Origin: DASYQD01 sp963837455
GTDB taxonomy: Bacteria; Acidobacteriota; Thermoanaerobaculia; Multivoradales; JAIOJS01
Length of the DNA: 64,000 nt
Direction: 5' to 3'
Assembly (NCBI GenBank): GCA_963837455.1
Contig: CAWINM010000001.1
Span: forward strand, 2,294,001 to 2,358,000
Positions 9,389 to 19,779 of this stretch are shown in pieces (the stretch's first letter is position 1; every line of letters starts with the position of its first letter). The notes below the pieces were generated by a model, which did no database searches, was not told the DNA's origin, and saw nothing but the letters and a program-made list of their open reading frames with translations. Made by a program: the position numbers and the translations under genes.

Positions 9389-10701
9389 GCCGCGTCCTGC
9401 GCATCGAGCACCTCGCCCGCGTCGAGGGGCACGGCGGCATCACCGTCGAGCTCGACGGCAATGTGGTGCGCCGGGTGAGCTTCGACGTCTTCGAAGGGCT
9501 GCGGCTGTTCGAAGGGCTGGTACGCGGGCGAAGCTTCAGCGAGGTGCCGCAGATCGTCGCCCGCATCTGCTCGATCTGCTCGGTGGTGCACGCGGTGGCC
9601 GCCCTTGCCGCGATCGAGGCGGCGTTCGAGGTGGAGCCGAGCCCTCAGACGCGACGCCTGCGCGACCTGCTGCTGTGGGGGGAGAACGTCGAGAGCCATG
9701 CTCTCCACCTCTTCCTGCTCGCCGCTCCCGATCTCCTCGGCTACCCGAGCGCGCCGGCGATGGCGAACGATCACCTCGAGGCGGTGCGGGTGGGGCTGCG
9801 CCTCAAGCAGCTCGGCAACCGCATCCAGGAGGTGCTGGGAGGCCGCGCCATCCATCCGGTGAACGCGGTGCCGGGCGGCTTCGCCCGCCTGCCGTCGGTC
9901 GCCGAGCTCGAAGGCTTGGCGGCGGCGCTCGAGCAGGGGGCGCGTGACGTCGCCGCGGGCCTGGAGTTCCTGCGCGGGTTGCCGCCCGCGGACCTCGGCG
10001 GCGTCGCGCGGACCTTCGCGGCGCTCGCGCCCGCCGCCGGCTACGGCTACGGCAGCGGCACCGAGGTGGTCTTCCTGCGCGACGGCGAGCGCCGGCGAGC
10101 TCCGGTGGGCGCTCTCGCCGCGACCGTGCGCGAGCGCGCCGTGCCGCACTCGCACGCCAAGCACGCGAGCTACCGAGGGGGCTCGTTCATGGTGGGTGCG
10201 CTCGCCCGCCTCGATCTCTTCGGCGACCGCCTCAACCCAGCCGGCAAGGCGGCGGCGTCGGCGCTCGGCCTCGAGCTGCCCTCGTGCCGTCCGCTCGACA
10301 ACAACCGCGCGCAGGCCGTCGAGCTCGCCCACGACGTCGAGGCCTGCCGGCTCGCCGTCGACGCGCTGCTCGCCGGCGGGGTGGAGCCCGAGACGCCGGT
10401 CGCGGTGGTCCCGCGGGCGGGGCGGGGAGTCGCGGTGCTCGAGGCGCCGCGGGGGTTGCTCCTCCACGCCTACACCTTCGCCGCCGATGGCACGGTGGTG
10501 GCGGCGGACGTCATCACCCCCACCGCCCTCAACGCCGCCGACCTCGAGGCGCGGCTGCGCGAGCTGGTCGCCGGTCACCTCGATGCTGGTGCCGCGGACG
10601 ACGACACCGTGCTGCGGCCTCGCCTCGAGATGCTGGCACGTGCCTACGATCCCTGCATCTCGTGCTCGGTGCACCTCATCCGCCGCGGCGGCGGAGGCTG
10701 A
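9385..10701 (+). CDS. hydA: Group 3b [NiFe]-hydrogenase large (alpha) catalytic subunit
   Basis: 438 residues, GTG start. It carries the NiFe active site. The N-terminal ligand pair is in ARICSICSVVHA (R-x-C-x-x-C-x-x-x-H), preceded by the conserved LARVEGHGG. The C-terminal pair is DPCISCSVH. All four ligands are cysteine; there is no in-frame TGA suggesting selenocysteine. Eight residues (LIRRGGGG) follow the final His, a very short tail, so removal by a maturation protease would be a small cut. A protease of the right family is encoded at 12317. The hyp accessory genes are not in the window. Confidence 0.95.
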   Translation: MSRVLRIEHLARVEGHGGITVELDGNVVRRVSFDVFEGLRLFEGLVRGRSFSEVPQIVARICSICSVVHAVAALAAIEAAFEVEPSPQTRRLRDLLLWGENVESHALHLFLLAAPDLLGYPSAPAMANDHLEAVRVGLRLKQLGNRIQEVLGGRAIHPVNAVPGGFARLPSVAELEGLAAALEQGARDVAAGLEFLRGLPPADLGGVARTFAALAPAAGYGYGSGTEVVFLRDGERRRAPVGALAATVRERAVPHSHAKHASYRGGSFMVGALARLDLFGDRLNPAGKAAASALGLELPSCRPLDNNRAQAVELAHDVEACRLAVDALLAGGVEPETPVAVVPRAGRGVAVLEAPRGLLLHAYTFAADGTVVAADVITPTALNAADLEARLRELVAGHLDAGAADDDTVLRPRLEMLARAYDPCISCSVHLIRRGGGG

Positions 10702-10730
10702 GGGGATCGCCGGGCCACCCCGAGGTCGCG

Positions 10731-12320
10731 ATGAGCGTCCCGCACCCCTTCCGCCGCCTCTCGCTCGACCTCAAGCTGATCGCCAGCTACCTGCTCATCC
10801 TCGGCATCGGCGGCGTCGCCATCTCGGTCGTGGGCTCCTGGATCGTCGCCGCCACCATGCGCCGGGAGGCGCAGCGCACGGTGACTCACGACGCCGCGCT
10901 GACGGTGGCGCTCTACGGCCCCGCCCTGCGCGACGCGGTGGCGCGCGGCGACGGCGCACCGCTGGTGGCCTCGGTGGGGCGCCGCCTCGGCACCGGCAGC
11001 GGTGAGGTGGTGGCGCTCTTCCGTGGCGACGCCTGCATCGCCAGCGCCCCCGGCGGGTTGCTGCGGGCCGGCGCTCCTGCACCGCGGCCGGCGCGCGCGG
11101 CGGTGCTGGTGCGGGGAGGCGCCTGGCAGGGAAGGACCTTCCTCGGCGGCGACGCCTACCTCGGCGCCTTCGTGCCGGTGGGCGGCCCGCCCGGCCCCCC
11201 CACCGGCATGCTCTACGTGGGGCTCAACGAGGACACCTACGCGGCCACCCGCAACCGCGTCATCTCCTCCTTCTTCGCCATCGCCACCATCGGCTTCGCG
11301 CTCGTCATCGCCATCACCTACCGCATGATCCAGAAGCAGACGCGCCCCATCCGCCAGATGGTGGAGGCGACGCGAAGCGTCGCCGCCGGCCGCTTCGACC
11401 CTCTGGTGGCGGTGGAGCCCGAGGGGGAGGTGGCGCTACTCGCCGAGTCGTTCAACCACATGCAGCGCAGCCTGGCGCAGATGCGGAGCGACCTCGAGGA
11501 AGCTGCGCGCACCCTGGAGGACAAGGTGCGCGTACGCGGTGAGGAGCTGGCGAAGATGCAGGCGCGCATGGCGCAGTCGGAGCGGCTGGCCGCGATAGGG
11601 GTGCTCGCCGCCGGCGTCGCCCACGAGATCAACAACCCGCTGGGGGGGATCCTCGCCCTCACCGGGCTCACCCTCGAGGACCTCCCCGCCAAGGACCCAA
11701 GGCGCGAGAATCTCGAGGAGGTGGTGCGCCAGACCCGCCGCTGCAGCGACATCGTCAAGCACCTGCTCGAGTTCTCCCGCCAGCACCAGGTGGCGGCCGA
11801 GGAGCTCGACGTCAACCAGCTGCTCGAGAAGACGCTGGCGCTGCTCGAGCGGCAGTCGATCTTCCACAACGTGCGAGTGGAGCGCGACCTCGGCCCCGGG
11901 CTGCCGACGGTGGTGGCCGACCGCTCGCAGCTGCAGCAGGTCTTCGTCAACATCCTCATGAACGCCGTGCAGGCGATGGCCGAGCGCGGCACCATCGTCA
12001 TCGGCAGCCGCCACGACACGGTGCGTGACGAGGTGGTGCTGCGCTTCCGCGACAGCGGCTGCGGCATCCTGCCGGAGCAGGTCGACCGCATCTTCGACCC
12101 CTTCTTCACCACCAAGGCGAGCGGCCTGGGCACCGGCCTCGGGCTGTCGATCGCCTACGGCATCGTCAGCCGTCACCAGGGGACGATCGAGGTGGAGAGC
12201 GTGCCGGGCCACGGCGCCACGTTCACCATCCGTCTGCCCGTCAAGCCGGCGAGCCTGGTGGCGAGCCCGGTGTGCGGCCTCGAGCCGGTGTCCCTGGCGC
12301 GCGACGGAGACGCGCGATGA
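10731..12320 (+). CDS. Membrane-bound sensor histidine kinase (extracytoplasmic sensor, HAMP, HisKA, HATPase)
   Basis: 529 residues. Two membrane segments (about 15-40 and 178-200) flank a periplasmic sensor region of about 135 residues, probably a single Cache-like fold. A HAMP segment follows (TRPIRQMVEATRSVAAGRF), then a coiled coil, an NtrB-type H-box AAGVAHEINNPLGGI (His298) and a HATPase domain with VFVNILMNAVQAM and GTGLGLSIAYGIV. It lies 29 bases after hydA and overlaps the maturation protease start (ATGA), so it is embedded in the hydrogenase operon. It is the obvious candidate to feed the receiver proteins at 4562-6643. The ligand is unknown. Confidence 0.92.
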   Translation: MSVPHPFRRLSLDLKLIASYLLILGIGGVAISVVGSWIVAATMRREAQRTVTHDAALTVALYGPALRDAVARGDGAPLVASVGRRLGTGSGEVVALFRGDACIASAPGGLLRAGAPAPRPARAAVLVRGGAWQGRTFLGGDAYLGAFVPVGGPPGPPTGMLYVGLNEDTYAATRNRVISSFFAIATIGFALVIAITYRMIQKQTRPIRQMVEATRSVAAGRFDPLVAVEPEGEVALLAESFNHMQRSLAQMRSDLEEAARTLEDKVRVRGEELAKMQARMAQSERLAAIGVLAAGVAHEINNPLGGILALTGLTLEDLPAKDPRRENLEEVVRQTRRCSDIVKHLLEFSRQHQVAAEELDVNQLLEKTLALLERQSIFHNVRVERDLGPGLPTVVADRSQLQQVFVNILMNAVQAMAERGTIVIGSRHDTVRDEVVLRFRDSGCGILPEQVDRIFDPFFTTKASGLGTGLGLSIAYGIVSRHQGTIEVESVPGHGATFTIRLPVKPASLVASPVCGLEPVSLARDGDAR

Positions 12321-12835
12321 GCGCGCGCGGGAGCGCCGCGGTGACCGCTCGTGGACCGGCGCCGATGCTGGTGCTCGGCCTGGGCAACCCGCTGATGGGC
12401 GACGACGGCGTCGGCTGGCACGTGGTGGAGCGGCTGGGAGGCGACCCGCGGCTGCCGGCCGGTACCGAAGTGCGATGGATCGGCAGCGACCTGCTCGCCG
12501 CCGCGCCGTCGCTCGCCGGCCGCCACCGCGTGGTGCTCGTCGACGCCGCTGCCGACGAGCCTCCCGGGGCGGTCGTCGAGCTCGATCCGTGGGCCGCCGA
12601 TCTCGAGGCGCGCACCGCCGGCGCTCACGCCTTGTCGCTGCCGGCGGCGCTGCGGCTGCTCGCCGCCACCGACCCCGACCTGCGGGCGCTCGATCTCCGA
12701 CTCCTGGTCGTGGGCGTCGCTGTGGCGCGCGTCGGCGATCGCCTGTCGCCGATCGGCGAGGCCGCCCTGTCGCGGCTCGTGGAGCGAGTGCTCGCCGCGC
12801 TCGCCACCCCGACCGCTGCCGCCGCCACGCCCTGA
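12317..12835 (+). CDS. Hydrogenase maturation protease (HyaD/HybD/FrxA family, peptidase M52)
   Basis: 172 residues from the ATG that overlaps the kinase stop (ATGA); the frame extends upstream but coupling favours this start. The protease trims the C-terminal tail of the large subunit after nickel insertion. Family features are the N-terminal GLGNPLMGDDGVGWHV, with an acidic residue where the family has a nickel-contacting Glu/Asp, VVLVDAAAD, and the His in GAHALSL. Length matches the family (150-190). Its substrate is presumably HydA in the same operon. It is the last gene before a convergent gene. Confidence 0.9.
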   Translation: MSARGSAAVTARGPAPMLVLGLGNPLMGDDGVGWHVVERLGGDPRLPAGTEVRWIGSDLLAAAPSLAGRHRVVLVDAAADEPPGAVVELDPWAADLEARTAGAHALSLPAALRLLAATDPDLRALDLRLLVVGVAVARVGDRLSPIGEAALSRLVERVLAALATPTAAAATP

Positions 12836-12868
12836 GCGCCGGCCACCTCGCGGGGCGCCGCGCGCCTT

Positions 12869-12915
12869 GGCCCCGGCCGATCGGGGCCGCGCTGCCCCGC
12901 TGCGGCTCGAGCCGC
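12869..12915. terminator. Convergent-gene hairpins between maturation protease and esterase-like gene
   Basis: GGCCCCG (12869-12875) and CGGGGCC (12882-12888) form a perfect 7-bp stem with a 6-base loop. A 14-base perfect palindrome (12902-12915) sits directly against the stop codon of the minus-strand gene. There is no T-run, so this is not a canonical intrinsic terminator. Its position between converging genes makes a bidirectional transcript end plausible. Confidence 0.4.
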
Positions 12916-14112
12916 CTATGGGGACGGGGAGCCGCCGGGCGTCGGGGTCGTCGCCGCGGTCAGCTCCACGCAGCGCATCGAGCCTCGGCGCAGGGAGTGG
13001 CCGTGGTCGTCGCCGTCGTCGGCCCAGAGCACCTCCCTCACTCCCGCCTCGCAGGGCGCCAGCGCGAACCCCTCGTTGTTGAGCGTCTCCTCCCCCGGCG
13101 GACCGGCGAACCTACGGCGGACCCGGAAGCGACCGCCGGCGTCGATGTCGAGCAGGCTCGCCTGGTTGGCGCAGTCGTCGTCGCACCAGGCCCAAAGATA
13201 GCCCAGCTCGCGGTCGAGCTCGAGCCCCATGACGTAGCTGGGAGGATCCTCGGCGGTGGGCAGGCGGCGCAGCCCGCTGTCGAAGCTGGCGACGCGATGG
13301 AACGCGCCGCCCCGGTCGTCGAGGGCGTAGCCGTAGATCCAGCCGTTGCCCTCGAGGGCGACGAAGAAGAGACCGCTGCCGTGATGAGGGTAGCGCGACG
13401 GATCGTAGGGCGCGCCGTCGGCCTCGCGGAACCCTCGACGCACGAGGTAGCCGTCGGGCACCCAGGTGATCCCCTCCAGCCCACGGTTGGTGGCGAGCGC
13501 TGGGAAGTCGACCGCGAGGTCGGCGGTGAGGTCCCACTGGGCGGTCGCGCTGAGGCTCCTGCCGCGCGCCCCGGTGTCGAAGCGCAGCACCCGCAGGCTG
13601 GTTGCCCCCTTGCCGTCGCGCTCGGTGGCGACGTAGACGTCCGCCGACCCCCACTCCGCCTTGGTCACGCCCTCGCTGTCGGGATCGCCGTGACCGCCCG
13701 GGTAGTGCAGGGGCTTGCCGCCGTCCCAGTGGCGCCGGGTGTCGGGCATCCAGCGGCCTCGGGCGGCGTCCCAGAGGAGCCGGAAGAGCGCCGGCGGTCC
13801 GGCATTGCGCACCGCCCACAGCACCGCGGGCCGGTCGCCGGACGCCGGCTGGTAGGTGAGCCCGCTGAGGTCGCCGGCGAAGGTGGCGCCGGCGTCCACC
13901 GTCGTCACGTCGTTGGCGCCCGGCCAGGGTTGCGCTGGAGTGTCGGCTACTGCCGCCGCCGGAGGAGCCCCCGCGGGAGTGGCCGCCGGCGCGCTGCCGT
14001 CCTCCTGGCCGGCCGGCCCGACCGCGCCGACGAGCCGGCCGGCGACGAGCGAAACCAGCCCCACGAGCGCCAGGGCTCCGAGCGGACCGAGGCGGAGTCC
14101 TTGTCGCACCAT
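12916..14112 (-). CDS. Secreted esterase-like phytase-family protein
   Basis: 398 residues. The start at 14112 has GGAGG 5 bases upstream and opens into a signal/anchor segment (LGALALVGLVSLVAG), then an Ala/Pro-rich linker to about residue 70. The rest is a six-bladed propeller-type sequence with repeated motifs (AGDLSGLTYQP, NRGLEGITWVPDGY, GSGLFFVALEGNGWIYGY, VMGLELDRELGYLWAWCD, NNEGFALAP). The paired GLS/GLEGIT and NNEGFALAP motifs resemble the esterase-like-activity-of-phytase and SdiA-regulated domain group. A periplasmic or extracellular phosphoesterase role is inferred from family only. Catalytic residues cannot be assigned from sequence alone. Confidence 0.7.
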   Translation of the reverse strand: MVRQGLRLGPLGALALVGLVSLVAGRLVGAVGPAGQEDGSAPAATPAGAPPAAAVADTPAQPWPGANDVTTVDAGATFAGDLSGLTYQPASGDRPAVLWAVRNAGPPALFRLLWDAARGRWMPDTRRHWDGGKPLHYPGGHGDPDSEGVTKAEWGSADVYVATERDGKGATSLRVLRFDTGARGRSLSATAQWDLTADLAVDFPALATNRGLEGITWVPDGYLVRRGFREADGAPYDPSRYPHHGSGLFFVALEGNGWIYGYALDDRGGAFHRVASFDSGLRRLPTAEDPPSYVMGLELDRELGYLWAWCDDDCANQASLLDIDAGGRFRVRRRFAGPPGEETLNNEGFALAPCEAGVREVLWADDGDDHGHSLRRGSMRCVELTAATTPTPGGSPSP

Positions 14113-14343
14113 GGGACCTCCGTTCGGCTGCGGCGGCCCCGGCCCGCCGCCGCCGCCACCTGCGATGTCGAGAGTGATGGTCGCGTGCGCCGAGCCTATA
14201 TCCGAGGCACGCGGGCGCCGGGCGGCCCGCTGCCGAGTGCCCTGCCGCCGGGCAGGCCGCATCGCCGAGCGACCCCCCGCGAGGCAGGTCGGGCAGGGCA
14301 TGGCCGGCCGCCCTGCCGGGGCGGTGCGGCGCGGCGGCTTTGA

Positions 14344-14349
14344 TACCCT
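14344..14349 (+). promoter_or_regulatory. Candidate -10 element of a leaderless pcrA transcript (TACCCT-N6-ATG)
   Basis: TACCCT ends 6 bases before the pcrA ATG at 14356, and no Shine-Dalgarno lies between. The spacing is identical to the elements before the PASTA gene, tldD and the methyltransferase remnant. No consensus -35 is visible. The rest of the divergent gap (14113-14343) holds only the ribosome-binding site of the minus-strand gene and G+C-rich sequence. Confidence 0.35.
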
Positions 14350-14355
14350 GCTCCT

Positions 14356-16770
14356 ATGCCCGGCACCGCCGCCGACTCCACCGCCAGCTCGGTCTGGGCG
14401 CGCGAGCTCAACCCCGAGCAGCTCGCCGCTGCCACCCATGGCGAGGGACCGCAGCTGGTGATCGCCGGCGCCGGCTCGGGCAAGACGCGGGTCATCACCT
14501 ACCGCATCGCCTGGCTGGTGCGCCAGCAGGGGCTCGACGCCTCACAGATCGCCGCCGTCACCTTCACCAACAAGGCGGCCGGCGAGATGCGCGAGCGCGT
14601 CGAGCGCCTCCTCGGCACCGACTCGCTGGGGTCGTTCGTCGGCACCTTCCACCGCTTCTCGCTCGGCCTGCTGCGGCGCTACGCCGATCGCGCCGGGCTG
14701 CCGCGCGACTTCGCCATCTTCGACAGCGGCGACCAGGTCAACCTCGTCAAGCAGGCGCTGGAGCTCGAGAACCTCGGCGAGACCCAGTACCCGCCGCGCA
14801 GCGTGCTCGCCGCCATCAGCAGCGCCAAGAACCGCATGCTCGACGTCGCCGCCTTCGAGGCGCGGGCAGGGGACTTCTGGAGCCGCAGCGTGACGCGCGT
14901 CTACCGCCGCTACCAGGGGCTGCTCGCCCAGGCCGGCGCCGTCGACTTCGACGACATGCTGTTCTGGGCGGTGCGCATCCTGGCCGGCAGCAAGGAGCTG
15001 CTCGGTCGCTGGCGCGAGCGGCTCTCGTATCTCCTCGTCGACGAGTTTCAGGACACTAACGCGGTGCAGATGGAGCTGGTGCGGTTGCTCGCCGGCACCG
15101 CCGGCAACCTGACCGCAGTGGGCGACGAGGACCAGGGCATCTACCGCTGGCGCGGCGCCGAGCTCGACAACATCCTCAACTTCGAGAAGCACTTCCCCGG
15201 CGCCACCGTGCGCAAGCTGGAGCGCAACTACCGCTCGACGCAGACCATCCTCGACGCCGCCGGCGGGGTGGTGGCCAACAACGTGGCGCGGCGCGGCAAG
15301 CGGCTGTGGACCGACGCCGGCCGCGGCCAGCCGGTGCGCGTCTACAAGGCGCAGGACGAGGGGGACGAGGCCTCGTGGGTGGTGCGCACGCTGCTGGCGC
15401 TGCAGCAACTGGGCGGTGGCACCGCCGCGAACGGGCGGCCGCTCTCCGAGCTCGCCATCCTGGTGCGCACGCACGCCCAGACGCGCGTGCTCGAGGAGGA
15501 GCTGCTGCGGCAGGAGATCCCCTACACCCTGGTAGGGGGCGTGCGCTTCTACGAACGGGCCGAGATCAAGGACGTCATCGCCTACCTGCGGGTGCTGCGC
15601 AACCCGCGCGACGCCTACTCGCTCGAGCGCATCGTCAACCAGCCGCCGCGCGGCATCGGCGCCGGCACCCTGGCGATGCTGCGCCAGCAGGCGGCGGAGC
15701 TCGGGGTGACGCCGTGGGACGCCCTGCAGCAGCAGCAGGTGCTCGACGACTTCCCCGCCCGCGGCGCCAAGGCGCTGCGCGGCTTCCGCGACCTCGTCGT
15801 GGAGCTGCAGCGCGAGGCGGAGACGCTGGCGCTCCCCGAGCTGCTGCGGCGTCTCTTCGAGATCACCGGCTACCTCGAGCTCTACGACAAGGGGGATGCG
15901 GAGAGCGAGGCGCGGCTCGAGAACCTCGAGGAGTTCGTCTCCGCGGCGCAGGAGTTCGCCGAGCAGACCCCGGGCACGCCGCCGCTCGAGAGCCTCACCG
16001 GTTTTCTCGACCACGTAGCGCTCACCACCGACCTCGACAGCTGGCAGGGAGGTGGCGGCGTGGCGCTGATGACGCTGCACAGCGCCAAGGGGCTCGAGTT
16101 CCCCATCGTCGTCGTCGCCGGCCTCGAGGAGGGGGTGCTGCCGCACTTCAACTCGCAGGGCAAGCTCGAGGACCTCGAGGAGGAGCGGCGCCTGCTCTAC
16201 GTCGGCATGACGCGCGCCAAGGAGCGGCTGCTGCTCTCCTGCTGCCGCCGTCGCCGCGTCGCCGGCCGCTGGCAGGACCAGCTGGAGTCGCGCTTCCTCG
16301 CCGAGGTGCCCGCCGATCTGGTGGAGCTGGAGGAGAGCGCCGAGCGCTTCGTCGACGAGCGCGCCTGGGGCGTCTACAGCTTCTTCGACCGTCCCGAGCC
16401 GCGGGCGTGGGGGAGCGGCGCCGGCCACGGCGAGGCGTCGCGCGGGCGGGAGCCCGCCGGTGCCAGAGACGAAGGCGGCGGGCTGGAGGCGGCGCGAGCG
16501 GAACGGCGCCCCGGCGCCGCGACCGCCACGGTTACCGGTCCGCCGCGTGCGCCGCTGGCCGGCCGGCCGCTCACGGCGCCGGCAGCGCGAGCCGCGGCTT
16601 CGGGCGCCGGCGGGCTGCGACGCGGTGCGCGGGTGCGCCACCCGACGCTCGGCCCCGGCGTGGTGATGGACGTGGAAGGGGAAGGGCCGAGCGGTCGCCT
16701 CACCGTCTACTTCGAGCGCTTCGGCAAGCGCAAGCTGGTGGCCCAGTTCGCCAAGCTGGAGCCGATCTGA
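14356..16770 (+). CDS. pcrA: ATP-dependent DNA helicase PcrA/UvrD
   Basis: 804 residues, superfamily 1A 3'-5' helicase for repair and replication restart. Motifs in order: Q/I region LNPEQLAAA and AGAGSGKTRVITYRIA, Ia VTFTNKAAGEMRER, II LLVDEFQDTN, III GDEDQGIYRWRGA, IV LERNYRSTQTIL, V LMTLHSAKGLEFP, VI RRLLYVGMTRAKERL. After an Ala/Gly-rich linker (about 690-745), the C-terminal 50 residues (GARVRHPTLGPGVVM to KLVAQFAKLEPI) form the Tudor-like domain typical of PcrA, which binds RNA polymerase. UvrD is the alternative name; the two cannot be separated by sequence here. The acyl-CoA dehydrogenase gene starts 2 bases after the stop. Confidence 0.95.
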   Translation: MPGTAADSTASSVWARELNPEQLAAATHGEGPQLVIAGAGSGKTRVITYRIAWLVRQQGLDASQIAAVTFTNKAAGEMRERVERLLGTDSLGSFVGTFHRFSLGLLRRYADRAGLPRDFAIFDSGDQVNLVKQALELENLGETQYPPRSVLAAISSAKNRMLDVAAFEARAGDFWSRSVTRVYRRYQGLLAQAGAVDFDDMLFWAVRILAGSKELLGRWRERLSYLLVDEFQDTNAVQMELVRLLAGTAGNLTAVGDEDQGIYRWRGAELDNILNFEKHFPGATVRKLERNYRSTQTILDAAGGVVANNVARRGKRLWTDAGRGQPVRVYKAQDEGDEASWVVRTLLALQQLGGGTAANGRPLSELAILVRTHAQTRVLEEELLRQEIPYTLVGGVRFYERAEIKDVIAYLRVLRNPRDAYSLERIVNQPPRGIGAGTLAMLRQQAAELGVTPWDALQQQQVLDDFPARGAKALRGFRDLVVELQREAETLALPELLRRLFEITGYLELYDKGDAESEARLENLEEFVSAAQEFAEQTPGTPPLESLTGFLDHVALTTDLDSWQGGGGVALMTLHSAKGLEFPIVVVAGLEEGVLPHFNSQGKLEDLEEERRLLYVGMTRAKERLLLSCCRRRRVAGRWQDQLESRFLAEVPADLVELEESAERFVDERAWGVYSFFDRPEPRAWGSGAGHGEASRGREPAGARDEGGGLEAARAERRPGAATATVTGPPRAPLAGRPLTAPAARAAASGAGGLRRGARVRHPTLGPGVVMDVEGEGPSGRLTVYFERFGKRKLVAQFAKLEPI

Positions 16771-16772
16771 CG

Positions 16773-18025
<1,253 letters not shown>

Positions 18026-18029
<4 letters not shown>

Positions 18030-19189
18030 GCGCCGAGCGGCGGCCCGAGGGCGTAGCGAGTCGCGGGGAGGGCCGGCGGGAGGGGACGGCGGGGCCGGGG
18101 GCGGCCGGGGCTGCGCCGGCATCGGCGTGGGTCGGCGAGCGCGGCGGGCCGGTGCGGCCCGGCGAGGAGCTCGACGTCGCCGCCGTCGCGCGCTGGGTCG
18201 AGGAGCGGCTCCCCGGGCTGACCGGGTTGCCGGCCGTGACGCAGTTCGCGGGTGGCGCCTCCAACTGGACCTACCTGCTGCACTATGCCGGCGTCGACCT
18301 CGTGCTGCGGCGCCCGCCGGCGGGGACCAAAGCGCGCTCGGCGCACGACGTGGGCCGCGAGCTCCGCATCCAGTCTGCCCTCGCACCCGCTTACCCCTAC
18401 GTGCCGGCGATGGTCGGGCTGTGCGAGGACGAGACCCTGATCGGGGCGCCCTTCTACGTCATGTGGCGGATCTCGGGGCCGATCCCGCGGCGCCAGCTGC
18501 CCGCCGGTTTCGAGTGGACGCCGCCGCGCACCCGTGCGCTCTGCGCCGCGGTCGTCGACCGGCTCGTCGAGCTCCACGCCGTCGACGTCCCGGCGACCGG
18601 CCTCGCCGCTCTGGGCAAGGGCGCCGGCTACCCGCGTCGCCAGGTCGACGGTTGGTCGCAGCGGTACGAGCAGGCACGCACCTGGAACGTGCCGACCTTC
18701 CGGGGCGTACGCGACTGGCTCGTCGAGCACACTCCCGCCGACGCCGGCCAGTGCCTCATCCACAACGACTACCGCCTCGACAACCTGGTGCTCGACCCGG
18801 CCGACCCGACGCGCATCGTCGGCGTGCTCGACTGGGAGATGGCGACCGTCGGGGACCCGCTCATGGACCTCGGGGCCGCGCTCGCCTACTGGGTCGAGGC
18901 CGGCGACGACTGGCTCGCCCGCCGCGTGCGGCGGCAGCCCACCCACCTGCCGGGGATGATGCGTCGCGCCGAGGTCGTCGAGCGCTACCTCGGCGCCACC
19001 GGGAGACGGGCCGGCGACTGGACGTTCTACGAGGTGTATGGCCTCTTCCGCGTCGCGGTGATCGCGCAGCAGATCTACTTCCGCTACCACCACGGCCAGA
19101 CCCGCAACCCGGCCTTCCGCCACTTCTGGGTGCTGGTGCGCTACTTCCACTGGCGCTGCCGGCGGGCGATGGCGCAGGCGCGCGGCTGA
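18026..19189 (+). CDS. Aminoglycoside-phosphotransferase-fold kinase, probable 4-hydroxyacyl-CoA kinase partner of the adjacent dehydrogenase
   Basis: 387 residues from a GTG overlapping the dehydrogenase stop (GTGA). The first about 50 residues are low-complexity, then a kinase-like fold: QFAGGASNWTYLLHYAG (nucleotide loop), LVLRRPPAG, the catalytic loop LIHNDYRLDNLVLD (HxDxxxxN) and the metal-binding VGVLDWEMATVGDPLMDLG. Tyr/Trp-rich helices close the sequence. This matches the phosphotransferase part of ACAD10/11 and LvaA-like proteins, and gene order supports joint action. True aminoglycoside resistance is unlikely in this context. The start could be later than the GTG. Confidence 0.85.
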
Positions 19190-19212
19190 GTCGGCGCCCA
19201 ACGCGACGGCGG

Positions 19213-19779
19213 TCAGCGCTCGGCGGCGCCGCTGCGGCTCGGCGCCGCCGCCGCCAGCGGGGCCCACTCCTCCTTGACGATGGCGAACAGGTAGTTGTCC
19301 ACCCACTTGCCGTCGAGTTGGAAGTAGCCGCGGAGGGTGCCCTCGCGACGGAAGCCAAGGCGCTCGAGCACCTTCTGCGAGGCGATGTTGGCGAGCGCGG
19401 TGCGCGCCTCGAGCCGGTGCAGGCGGGTGCGGGCGAAGAGGTCCGAGATCAGCCGGCTGAGGGCGCGCTGCATCAGGCCACGACGCTGGAACGGCGTCGA
19501 CAGGGAGTATCCGCACTCGGCGAGCCCATGCTCCCAGCTGTGGATGACGAGAGTGATCCACCCCGCCGGCTGCCGGTGGACGAGGACGATCCAGTCGAAG
19601 CGGTCGCCGCGGCTGCGCCAGAGATCCTCGGCGTGGCGCGAGGCGAGCTCGGTGCGCAGCTGCGAGGTCGAGAGCGGCGCCAGCGGCTGGTAGCGGCGCA
19701 CCGACTTTTCGGCGCGCCACAGATGCAGGAGAGCGGCGTCCTCCACTCGCGCCGGCCGCAGCTCGATCTCGGCGCTCAT
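19213..19779 (-). CDS. GNAT family N-acetyltransferase (RimJ/RimL type)
   Basis: 188 residues. The GNAT fold is visible from IELRPARVEDAALLHLW through the acetyl-CoA loop of the Q/R-x-x-G-x-G/A type (FQRRGLMQRAL) to LHRLEARTALANIASQKVLERLGF, which is typical of the RimJ/SpeG group. The C-terminus REGTLRGYFQLDGKWVDNYLFA matches those enzymes. The ATG overlaps the glycosyltransferase stop (ATGA), so translation is coupled to the surface-glycan gene upstream. The substrate (protein N-terminus, amino sugar or polyamine) cannot be told. It converges with the phosphotransferase gene, 23 bases apart. Confidence 0.85.
   Translation of the reverse strand: MSAEIELRPARVEDAALLHLWRAEKSVRRYQPLAPLSTSQLRTELASRHAEDLWRSRGDRFDWIVLVHRQPAGWITLVIHSWEHGLAECGYSLSTPFQRRGLMQRALSRLISDLFARTRLHRLEARTALANIASQKVLERLGFRREGTLRGYFQLDGKWVDNYLFAIVKEEWAPLAAAAPSRSGAAER

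Noticed and set aside
9385..10701. Selenocysteine in the hydrogenase large subunit, suggested by selA in the window
   Set aside because: Both ligand motifs use cysteine codons and no in-frame TGA occurs before the terminal one.
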